Source: Thermococcus zilligii AN1 (GTDB lineage: Archaea; Methanobacteriota_B; Thermococci; Thermococcales; Thermococcaceae). From it: a DNA stretch of 64,000 bases. Shown here in pieces: positions 34,877 through 41,534 of this stretch (position 1 is its first letter; each line of letters begins with the position of its first letter). The notes under the pieces were generated by a model. That model had not been told where the DNA came from, did not search any database, and was given only the letters and a program-made list of their open reading frames with translations. The position numbers were made by a program, and so were the translations under genes. The stretch covers positions 186,001 through 250,000 of the forward strand of contig NZ_AJLF01000002.1 in assembly GCF_000258515.1 (NCBI RefSeq). The letters run 5' to 3'.

Positions 34877-35671
34877 ATGAAGCCCGGGAGGAAGCTGGTG
34901 CTGGAAGCTGTGCTGGTTCCTTTGATGATTGTGATGGCCTTTTGGGGACTGTACTATTTTCATCCACGTGTCCCATCTCAGAAGATGAATATCACCATTT
35001 CGGGACTGATGACTGCAGTCGTTTCCTTCTTCATCGCGCTTGTTGTGGCCATTTTTATGCTCAAAAGACGATTGGAGAAGGAGCACAATTCCAGATTCCC
35101 GTTTAGGGATCTCCCTCACGTTATCGATAAGACTGACCTAGAGATTATCCAGGACTCTGCAAGGGATATAGTTTTTGTAATTCTCATGTGGGGTTCCCTC
35201 AGCACGGCCATTGTTGATATGGGATTTGAAAGGGGTATTATCTACATTGTCAACTTCCTCATGATATGCGCGATGATTTGTCTCCCAATGTTTTTGGCAG
35301 TAGCGGTGCTGTTCATAGACTTCCCCGTCTTTCTCTACGCGCATTTCATTGGAAAAGAATCCCCGCCAGGTTCCAGAGAGATACTTCTCGGTTCGCTGGT
35401 TTCTCTGTCTTCTCTGGTCGGGGTGGGTTTGGTTGCAAATTATTCTGATGTTCGTATTGATGTAATACGTCCCATTCTGAATTTCTATGGCAAATACCAA
35501 ACAGTGTATAGGTACGTCCTGTTGCTTTCTGCTCTGGACGCTCTTTACGGCCTTGTAGGAATTCTAATCCTGCCTCGGAGGAGAAGGCTTGGCCTCTTAA
35601 CTCTCCTAATGATTGCCCTGGCTCTTATTCCCCTCCTGATAAAGGTTTTTGTCCAACTGCACTCATTGTAG
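34877..35671 (+). CDS. Multi-pass membrane protein, candidate partner of the Cys-rich precursor
   Basis: A 264-residue protein with about six or seven membrane segments and a short basic linker RRRLE. ATG 34877 follows GGGGGGATTTAAA. It begins 28 bp after the Cys-rich precursor and is in the same direction, so likely one operon. The middle part (DIVFVILMWGSLSTAIVDMGF) resembles the next membrane protein (HLVLWGFLSSALLEF), suggesting a shared family. Role in immunity or export is a guess from position. Confidence 0.7.
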   Translation: MKPGRKLVLEAVLVPLMIVMAFWGLYYFHPRVPSQKMNITISGLMTAVVSFFIALVVAIFMLKRRLEKEHNSRFPFRDLPHVIDKTDLEIIQDSARDIVFVILMWGSLSTAIVDMGFERGIIYIVNFLMICAMICLPMFLAVAVLFIDFPVFLYAHFIGKESPPGSREILLGSLVSLSSLVGVGLVANYSDVRIDVIRPILNFYGKYQTVYRYVLLLSALDALYGLVGILILPRRRRLGLLTLLMIALALIPLLIKVFVQLHSL

Positions 35672-35778
35672 TTTGGATTTATCAAAAACCCAGGTGGTCT
35701 CCGTGAAGGGAAAAATTATCTTTTTGAGATTTTCATTTTCCCCGGGGGCTCTTCGCGGCGCTATTTGGCTTCACCGGG

Positions 35779-36213
35779 GTGAAACTCGGCGTCATGACCT
35801 GTGAATGGGCTCTCATTACGGCCCTTCTTTTTGTTCTCCTCGCGGGTTCAACCGTCGCCTTCCTCGTCCGCATTCTAAAGAAGCACGGATACAGGAAAAG
35901 TGACATTAAGCAAATTGACGAGATTCTTGAGGAGCACTGGAATGAACCGTGGGATTGGGGATATCTAAAGTACGACGTGAAGCATTGTATCATTTACCAC
36001 CTCGTTCTATGGGGATTTCTCAGCAGTGCCCTTCTGGAGTTTCGGAATTTTTCTCTCGTTATCGTGGCGCTTATCGGTTTCGGTTTTCTCCTGCTGATGG
36101 CATACCCCTTTTTTGCCACCTCCAAACTCCTGTTGTGGATATCGGATTATCCAGGGCGGGAAAGAGATCCGGTTGATTCACGTCCCTCTTTGAAAAACGT
36201 TTGGTTTTTATAG
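35779..36213 (+). CDS. Short membrane protein related to the preceding one
   Basis: A 144-residue protein from GTG 35779 (ATG 35794 is an alternative) with an N-terminal segment, a charged loop containing EILEEHWNEPWDW, and two further segments. It aligns by eye with the middle of the 34877 protein: a D/K-rich helix, an LWGxLSxAxxE motif, hydrophobic segment, then a P-F/Y motif and SDYP or IDFP. It lacks that protein's last two or three segments. Gene order suggests a duplicated partner gene. Confidence 0.6.
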   Translation: MKLGVMTCEWALITALLFVLLAGSTVAFLVRILKKHGYRKSDIKQIDEILEEHWNEPWDWGYLKYDVKHCIIYHLVLWGFLSSALLEFRNFSLVIVALIGFGFLLLMAYPFFATSKLLLWISDYPGRERDPVDSRPSLKNVWFL

Positions 36214-36233
36214 CACTCTTCCAACTCCTCCCC

Positions 36234-36983
36234 ATGTCCAAGGTTGAGTTCAGGGTCAATCCTTCTCCAGAGGAAATAAAGCTCCTGGTTGATTCGGCGA
36301 TTTCATCGGAGGCGTTACTCACGATTTTCGCTCATTGCAGGGTTTACTACGACGGCAGGGCCAAGAGCGAGCTCGGTTCGGGGGACAGGGTCATAATAGT
36401 TAAGCCCGACGGCTCCTTTCTGATTCACCAGAGCAAAAAGAGGGAACCCGTGAACTGGCAACCCCCCGGAAGCGTGGTCCACGTTGAACTCCGGGAAAAG
36501 CCTGTTCTGGTTTCCGTTAGGCGGAAACCCCCGGAGACCCTCGAGGTTGAACTGGAGGAGGTTTACCTCATAACGGTTTTTCATGCTGAAGACTACGAGG
36601 AGCTTGCCCTCACCGGAAGCGAGGCCGAGATGGCCGAGCTAATCTTTGAACAGCCCGAGGTCATAGAGCCCGGATTTAAACCCCTCTACCGGGAGAAGCC
36701 AGTAAAGCACGGCATAGTTGACGTTCTTGGAGTTGACAGGGAAGGGAACATCGTCGTTTTAGAGCTAAAACGCAGGAGGGCAGATTTGCACGCGGTAAGC
36801 CAGCTCAAGCGCTACGTCGAGACCCTCAAAGAGGAGCACGGGAACGTCCGGGGAATCCTCGTCGCGCCTTCTCTAACTTCCGGGGCCAGAAAACTCCTGG
36901 AGAAGGAGGGGCTGGAATTCAGAAAGCTCCAGCCGCCGAAAGGAGGAAAGAAGTCCCGGGGGAAACAGCTCAGGCTCTTTTAA
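36234..36983 (+). CDS. nucS: Endonuclease NucS / EndoMS
   Basis: A 249-residue mismatch-specific nuclease. The C-terminal domain has the RecB-like catalytic set GIVDVLGVD, VVLELKRRRAD and AVSQLKRYVE; the N-terminal half is the DNA-binding barrel. The tail GKQLRLF is a PCNA-interacting motif. ATG 36234 has no ribosome site but lies about 25 bp after TTTTTATAG, so it may be a leaderless transcript. It overlaps the end of a convergent gene by 4 bp. Confidence 0.94.
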   Translation: MSKVEFRVNPSPEEIKLLVDSAISSEALLTIFAHCRVYYDGRAKSELGSGDRVIIVKPDGSFLIHQSKKREPVNWQPPGSVVHVELREKPVLVSVRRKPPETLEVELEEVYLITVFHAEDYEELALTGSEAEMAELIFEQPEVIEPGFKPLYREKPVKHGIVDVLGVDREGNIVVLELKRRRADLHAVSQLKRYVETLKEEHGNVRGILVAPSLTSGARKLLEKEGLEFRKLQPPKGGKKSRGKQLRLF

Positions 36984-37363
36984 CCAATGCTCATTTCGTG
37001 GGGGAACAGTTCCCTCACCTTTGCCACGAGGATTCCATCTTTTCTCTCGACTTCAACGACCCTGCCGAGGCCCACCAGCTTCACCCTTGCCCTGCAGACA
37101 GTTACTTCCCTTTCGTCACTTTCCTCCCAAGGGATCCTTGTGTTGATTTCCCTCGCCTCAATGAGTTCTGCCAGCAGGCCTTCTGTTCCTGCGGAAACAT
37201 CCTCAAAGGGGTCGTAGGTCAGAAAAAGCCTGAGGGCCTCGTCGAGGGCCTCCTCAACTGCCAGAATGTTCCTCGCGCTTCTGAGCTCTACTGTCCTGAA
37301 GGGGTTCCTCAGCAGGTCGTCGAGGACCCGTCTCGCGATTCCGGCTATGACCACGGCCTCCAT
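36980..37363 (-). CDS. Uncharacterised conserved protein, in operon with PAC2 gene
   Basis: This 127-residue soluble protein begins EAVVIAGIARRVLDDLLRNP and ends KVRELFPHEMSIG. There are no membrane segments or Cys motifs. It starts 9 bp after the PAC2-like gene with GAGGTGGGAGC before ATG. I do not recognise a family with a known role. Confidence 0.75.
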   Translation of the reverse strand: MEAVVIAGIARRVLDDLLRNPFRTVELRSARNILAVEEALDEALRLFLTYDPFEDVSAGTEGLLAELIEAREINTRIPWEESDEREVTVCRARVKLVGLGRVVEVERKDGILVAKVRELFPHEMSIG

Positions 37364-37372
37364 GCTCCCACC

Positions 37373-38101
37373 TCACAGGTAAATGTCCTCGTACTGTTTC
37401 TCGGCCCTCTGCCTTGCCAGCTCCATCTGCTCGTGCATCTTCCTGAGCTGCTCCTCTATCATCCTGGCCTCCTGGAGGAGCGGTTCCGTGCTGAAGTCCA
37501 GGTCTGTGAGTTTTTTCACGACCTCCAGAACGTTGGCTGCCGCCCTCGGGTCGGGCCTGTCTCCAAAGGTCTCCCCCATGAGCGCGTAGGCGTTCAGTCC
37601 CTTCCTGCTTGCTTCCCAGAGGAGCTTTCCGCTCATCCCCATTATTGAGCCGTACTGGAGTATCTTTACACCGTTGTCCCCCAGTTCCCTGTTGAGGTCC
37701 TCACTGCTCCCAACTCCCCACACTTCCAGCGGCTCCTTGAAAAAGCCTATTCCAATTCCCCCCATGCAGATGACTTTCTTGGCTTTCATCTCGCTGAGGT
37801 AGTTCACCAGTTCCGAGGCTATCTCATTGACCAGCGTGGGGGGAACGTATACGTCAGCAACGGCGACAATTATGTTGTCTTTTCCGTAGAAGCGCAGCGG
37901 AGGATTTGGCTTTCCCTCAAGGATGAGTGCCATTGGCGGGATGAACGGACTCTCAACGTAGCCTATCATCTCCATCCCGAGTTCTTTGGCTAAGAAGTTG
38001 GCCGCTATGTGTCCCACCAGCCCTATCCCCGGGTAGCCCTCTATCAGGATCGGGTCCTTCACCTCTGGCAGAACGAGCTTTACCGGTTTTTCGTTCTCCA
38101 T
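37373..38101 (-). CDS. Proteasome assembly chaperone (PAC2) family protein
   Basis: A 242-residue PAC2/PbaB-type protein: ILIEGYPGIGLVGHIAANFL at the start, VVCMGG-like motif KVICMGGIGIGF, GMSGKLL and ALMGETFGDRPDPRAA, then a C-terminal coiled coil (EARMIEEQLRKMHEQMELARQRAEKQ). Archaeal members (PbaA/PbaB) bind proteasome subunits through the C-terminus. ATG 38101 follows GGTGAGAGG. It is divergent from mtnP. Confidence 0.9.
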   Translation of the reverse strand: MENEKPVKLVLPEVKDPILIEGYPGIGLVGHIAANFLAKELGMEMIGYVESPFIPPMALILEGKPNPPLRFYGKDNIIVAVADVYVPPTLVNEIASELVNYLSEMKAKKVICMGGIGIGFFKEPLEVWGVGSSEDLNRELGDNGVKILQYGSIMGMSGKLLWEASRKGLNAYALMGETFGDRPDPRAAANVLEVVKKLTDLDFSTEPLLQEARMIEEQLRKMHEQMELARQRAEKQYEDIYL

Positions 38102-38158
38102 CCTCTCACCCGTACCAAAGTTTAGTTCCAAAAGGTTATTAAATTTTCGGAGTCCCAT

Positions 38159-38169
38159 TTCCACTGGAA
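38159..38169. repeat. ORB core between the PAC2 gene and mtnP
   Basis: TTCCACTGGAA in the divergent promoter gap, about 50 bp before the mtnP start. A related core TCCAGTGGAA lies at 38315-38324 within mtnP. Confidence 0.55.
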
Positions 38170-38216
38170 AGGCAACCCTTAAATAACTCTGGCCATATTT
38201 TTACAGGGTGATGTCT

Positions 38217-38990
38217 ATGGTGAAGATCGGCATCATCGGCGGTTCCGGCGTCTACGGCGTATTCGAGCCAAGGGAAACGGTGAAGGTCCACACTCCCTAC
38301 GGCAGGCCTTCGGCTCCAGTGGAAATAGGCGAAATCGGGGGCGTTGAGGTTGCCTTCATCCCGAGGCATGGGAAGAACCACGAGTTCCCGCCCCACGAGG
38401 TTCCTTACAGGGCAAACATCTGGGCGCTTAAGGAACTGGGCGTTGAGCGGGTTATAGGGATAACGGCCGTCGGCTCTCTCCGCGAGGAGTATAAACCCGG
38501 CGACATCGTCATAACCGACCAGTTCATCGACTTCACGAAAAAGAGGGATTACACCTTCTACAACGGGCCAAGGGTTGCCCACGTTTCCATGGCCGACCCC
38601 TTCTGTCCGGAGATGAGGAAAATCTTCTACGAGACCGCAAAAGAGCTCGGCTTCCCCGTCCACGAAAAGGGCACCTACGTCTGCATTGAGGGGCCGAGGT
38701 TCTCGACGAGGGCCGAGAGCTTCATGTTCAGGCAGTTCGCCCACATCATAGGAATGACCCTTGTCCCGGAAGTCAACCTCGCCCGCGAGCTGGGCATGTG
38801 CTACGCAAACATCGCAACCGTTACCGACTACGACGTCTGGGCCGAGAAGCCGGTCGATGCGCAGGAGGTTCTCAAGGTCATGGCCGAGAACAACTATAAG
38901 GTTCAGGAGCTGCTCAAGAAGGCCGTTCCAAGGATCCCAGAGGAAAGGCACTGCGGCTGTGCGGATGTCCTGAAGAGCATGTTCGTGTGA
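38217..38990 (+). CDS. mtnP: 5'-methylthioadenosine phosphorylase
   Basis: The 257-residue protein is the same length as the Pyrococcus furiosus enzyme. It has [10 protein letters not shown], the substrate loop [31 protein letters not shown] and ends with CGCADVL, matching the CxC disulfide motif of the thermophilic enzyme. It splits methylthioadenosine from polyamine synthesis into adenine and methylthioribose 1-phosphate. GGGTGAT four bases before ATG 38217 sets the start. An ORB core lies upstream and another inside. Confidence 0.94.
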   Translation: MVKIGIIGGSGVYGVFEPRETVKVHTPYGRPSAPVEIGEIGGVEVAFIPRHGKNHEFPPHEVPYRANIWALKELGVERVIGITAVGSLREEYKPGDIVITDQFIDFTKKRDYTFYNGPRVAHVSMADPFCPEMRKIFYETAKELGFPVHEKGTYVCIEGPRFSTRAESFMFRQFAHIIGMTLVPEVNLARELGMCYANIATVTDYDVWAEKPVDAQEVLKVMAENNYKVQELLKKAVPRIPEERHCGCADVLKSMFV

Positions 38991-39109
38991 GCTTCTGAAA
39001 TTACTTTTTTGAATTGTTTTTCTTTTCTACGTCTTCAACTCTGCATGTGGTTGGTCAGATACTTTTTGAGTAATTTCTTTTGTGACTTACCCAGAAAAAG
39101 TGACAATGC

Positions 39110-39135
39110 TATTATAAAGCGTAAGACTTAAATAT
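39110..39135 (+). promoter_or_regulatory. Promoter region of the second Cys-rich precursor
   Basis: Two TATA-like elements, ATTATAAAG (39110-39118) and GACTTAAATA (39124-39133), precede the GTG start at 39167 and could give alternative start points. Confidence 0.45.
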
Positions 39136-39166
39136 GAGTTTATCTTCACCAATACTGGTGATGCCC

Positions 39167-39928
39167 GTGAAGAGGCTCGCGGCCGTGCTGGTTGTGTTCC
39201 TTATCCTGGGTCTGACAATTAGCTCTGTCGTGGCAACGTCTGATTTTGTGTCAAAGTCAACTTCAAGTGCTCCGCCAACTTTAGAATGTCCCTGCTGTTT
39301 GGGAAACATAAGTTTGCAGGCGGATCTCAAGGTGCAAGAACTGAAAGGTCCAGTGGCTTACTTTAAGGCACTTAGAGCCTTTAATGCCGAGGATGTATTG
39401 AAGATGAGAGAGTACCTCCATACTAAAATCCTTGTACCGATGTATGAAAACGCCACGACTCTGGTAATGAAGTATAATGGGACAACAGTGGAGATAGTAA
39501 AGGTGCCATTGGTTGGGCCCACAACTGTAGGACAGCTAATTTACGTAAAGAACAAAAGGGGTGAAGCTGCTGCTGCTATCGGGATTATCGAGAATAACAA
39601 TACATCACCAAATTCTATTAAGTCGTATGTTGTGGAAAACGATGTCGTAAGGGAAATTAATCCTATAAAGCCACAGTTCTTTGGATGGTTCAAGTGCCAC
39701 ACTTGTGAAGTTGCGGTTGGTGGTCTATGTGTACTTGGGACAGCCGCTATATCGAGACTCGGTTGCGCCGGAGCATGCGCTCTTGTGGCTGCATTGTTTA
39801 TCGAAAATCCTGCTGTAGTTGCGGCTTGGGGTTCTGTGTGCATTCCTGTATGTAGCTGGGGAATAAGGGTCTACGGATGCGACTATGGGGCTTATAGGAT
39901 ATGTAAAGCAGTGGGGATGTGTGGGTGA
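39167..39928 (+). CDS. Halocin-C8-like archaeocin precursor (candidate)
   Basis: A 253-residue protein. GTG 39167 follows GGTGATGCCC and gives a signal peptide KRLAAVLVVFLILGLTISSVVA. The middle (residues about 30-170) is a soluble domain with a CPCC motif near its start. The last 80 or so residues hold ten cysteines spaced as CHTC, C, C, C, C, C, C, C and a terminal CG, in Gly/Ala/Val-rich sequence (FKCHTCEVAVGGLCVLG, LGCAGACALVA, CIPVCSWG). Halocin C8 is also a C-terminal peptide of about 76 residues with ten Cys, cut from a secreted precursor whose N-terminal part gives immunity. Sequence similarity was judged by eye. Confidence 0.65.
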   Translation: MKRLAAVLVVFLILGLTISSVVATSDFVSKSTSSAPPTLECPCCLGNISLQADLKVQELKGPVAYFKALRAFNAEDVLKMREYLHTKILVPMYENATTLVMKYNGTTVEIVKVPLVGPTTVGQLIYVKNKRGEAAAAIGIIENNNTSPNSIKSYVVENDVVREINPIKPQFFGWFKCHTCEVAVGGLCVLGTAAISRLGCAGACALVAALFIENPAVVAAWGSVCIPVCSWGIRVYGCDYGAYRICKAVGMCG

Positions 39929-39934
39929 TGCAGT

Positions 39935-40174
39935 ATGGGGAAGAAATTTAAGTTGGGCTTTTTGGATATTTTCCTATATTTTGTTCTCTTTGCATTGTTC
40001 GTTTATGGGGCGGAAGAGGTTCGTATGTTAAAAGGAAAACTCCTGATTGTATTGGCACTTGTGGTGGGTGGTGTCTATGAGTATCATCATCTGAAAAACA
40101 CCAATGTGCTTTCCAAATATCTTGCCACCTATAACAAACTTAGACGTTTAATTTTTGGCACAGATCATTCTTAG
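39935..40174 (+). CDS. Small membrane protein in the archaeocin-like operon
   Basis: A 79-residue protein with two hydrophobic segments (FLDIFLYFVLFALFVYG and LLIVLALVVGGVYEY) and a basic tail. It starts 6 bp after the precursor stop, with GGGTGAT as ribosome site, so it is co-transcribed. It could be an immunity or accessory protein. No family recognised. Confidence 0.6.
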   Translation: MGKKFKLGFLDIFLYFVLFALFVYGAEEVRMLKGKLLIVLALVVGGVYEYHHLKNTNVLSKYLATYNKLRRLIFGTDHS

Positions 40175-40197
40175 TTTGATGTGGCGAGGTGGTGTTA

Positions 40198-40373
40198 GTG
40201 AGACTAAAACGGCCTTTAACTCTTGTTTATATTGTACCTTGTGATAAGTTCTCTGGACTTAGCTTTGGTGTTTGCTGTGTATTGGAACAGGAGCTTTGGG
40301 ATGCTTTAACTGTGCCGCTGTTGTGTGGGGAATTTATTCCTGTGCAAAAGCTGCTCAATGCGTAGGGAGGTGA
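40198..40373 (+). CDS. Small Cys-rich ORF, apparently frameshifted
   Basis: GTG 40198 after GAGGTGGTG opens a 55-codon frame ending at 40365. Its first half (VPCDKFSGLSFGVCCV) looks Cys-rich, but the second half does not. Another frame from 40284 to 40373 reads IGTGALGCFNCAAVV-WGIYSCAKAAQCVGR, which closely resembles the C-terminal ends of Cys-rich peptides. Adding one base near 40280 would join the two into a peptide of about 57 residues with eight Cys. It may be a second small bacteriocin-like peptide. Confidence 0.4.
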
Positions 40374-40378
40374 ACCCC

Positions 40379-40726
40379 ATGGAGTTAAAACAGCTCTTTG
40401 CTCCATTATTTTCTATTTTGGGGATAATGACAGCGTTGGTCTATGGAGTTCTTCAGGAACGGTATTTTCCTGTGTTTGTTGGAGTTCTTAACTTGATATT
40501 GTGGGCTGTTGAGCTAAAGTGCCAGTTTAATTGTAGATGCATAGGGGATAATATTCAAAATGAATTACTTCTTATCGGTACGTTTTCTGTGTTTAGTATA
40601 TCTTCGAGTTCCATTGCAAAGGCGATTGCGTTGGGCGGTAGCTTAACACTGGCTCTCTTAACCATGCTAACTTTTGTCCTGTACCGGCGAAACTCGTCTG
40701 ATGATTCTGGAGGGAATCGGAGATGA
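40379..40726 (+). CDS. Small four-helix membrane protein in the archaeocin-like operon
   Basis: A 115-residue protein with about four hydrophobic segments and a CQFNCRC motif in the middle. ATG 40379 follows GGGAGGTGA. It overlaps the next gene by 4 bp. Size and context suit an immunity protein, but there is no sequence proof. Confidence 0.6.
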   Translation: MELKQLFAPLFSILGIMTALVYGVLQERYFPVFVGVLNLILWAVELKCQFNCRCIGDNIQNELLLIGTFSVFSISSSSIAKAIALGGSLTLALLTMLTFVLYRRNSSDDSGGNRR

Positions 40727-41250
40727 TGAAAGGCATACTAGTTGTTTTGATTGGTGTTGCACTAATTGTAGGTTTTTCTGCGGGCTGTATCTCTGCTGGA
40801 ACCCCTATAGACGGTATTCTGTCCTACTGGCGTTCCATTAACTCTTTCACGGCTCATGAAACAATCAAACTCGGCAATCAAATCTTCGAAAGCTACGTGA
40901 AGTTCACGAGGCCTGACAAAATCGCTCGGGCAGATTACGTAAACGGGTCACTGATTCAAGAGATCAGGGTTGAAAACGGCGTCCAGAAGGTCGTAACGGT
41001 CAACGGGACATTCATTTTGAACGCTACTCTTGACGACGTCAACTTCCTCGACCCCTTTGCTCTAATACTGAATAACCTCGACTCATTCAATGTCACAAAG
41101 AGGAACAGCACGCTCCTTCTGACGTCCAAGACCGGTGGGCTTCCATCGTATGAGGTGGAGCTCAACGGAAAACTGCCCAAGAAGATTACGGTGAGGCAGG
41201 CCGGACTCGTGCTCGTTGTGGAGTACAAAATGATTACTGCAAAAACTTGA
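40723..41250 (+). CDS. Lipoprotein with LolA-like domain (candidate)
   Basis: The 175-residue protein has a lipoprotein-type signal ending FSAGC. The mature part has beta-rich segments such as YVKFTRPDKIARADYVNGSLIQEIRVENGVQKVVTVNG, similar to the LolA/outer-membrane-lipoprotein-sorting fold seen in archaeal surface lipoproteins. It is coupled to the preceding gene by ATGA. Its relation to the Cys-rich peptide is not known; lipoprotein immunity factors exist for some bacteriocins. Confidence 0.6.
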   Translation: MMKGILVVLIGVALIVGFSAGCISAGTPIDGILSYWRSINSFTAHETIKLGNQIFESYVKFTRPDKIARADYVNGSLIQEIRVENGVQKVVTVNGTFILNATLDDVNFLDPFALILNNLDSFNVTKRNSTLLLTSKTGGLPSYEVELNGKLPKKITVRQAGLVLVVEYKMITAKT

Positions 41251-41318
41251 GGCCATGAAACGACGTTCGTATGATTTTCACATTTTCCTGTTTGTGGGTT
41301 CCCCTGCTTTTTGACTTT

Positions 41319-41441
41319 GAAGCAGATCACTACGGAGGGTAGTGGCCGCCGTTTATCCCCCGTTCTGGCGGCTATGGCCGTGCTAACGTCAACGAATAGC
41401 TGTAGGGAACGGCTATTCCTCTATGGAACCACTACTGCTTC
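41319..41441. other. Non-coding stretch with clover-like inverted repeats
   Basis: The 284-bp gap before the deaminase gene contains an outer pair GAAGCAG (41319-41325) / CTGCTTC (41435-41441) enclosing three hairpins: CACTAC/GTAGTG (41328-41344), GCCGCC/GGCGGC (41345-41372) and AATAGC/GCTATT (41395-41417). It could be an RNA element or the remains of a transposon end. The segment 41367-41392 also faintly resembles the DRDVN region of TnpB coding sequence. Confidence 0.35.
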
Positions 41442-41497
41442 AACCTCTACTCGTGGAAGCTCTGGGTTCCCTCGGACTTCTCCCCAACCTTTTTAAC

Positions 41498-41508
41498 TTC
41501 CACTGGAA
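41498..41508. repeat. ORB core upstream of the MTA/SAH deaminase
   Basis: TTCCACTGGAA followed by ACACCTCCC, 26 bp before the GTG start of the deaminase gene. It is the most distant copy I found on this side of the origin. Confidence 0.55.
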
Positions 41509-41534
41509 ACACCTCCCTTTAAGAGGTGATCCTC

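Noticed and set aside
41311-41496. Plus-strand 61-codon frame before mtaD
   Set aside because: No ribosome site or family; the segment is better described by its inverted repeats. A faint TnpB-like DRDVN resemblance was too weak to call a transposon remnant.
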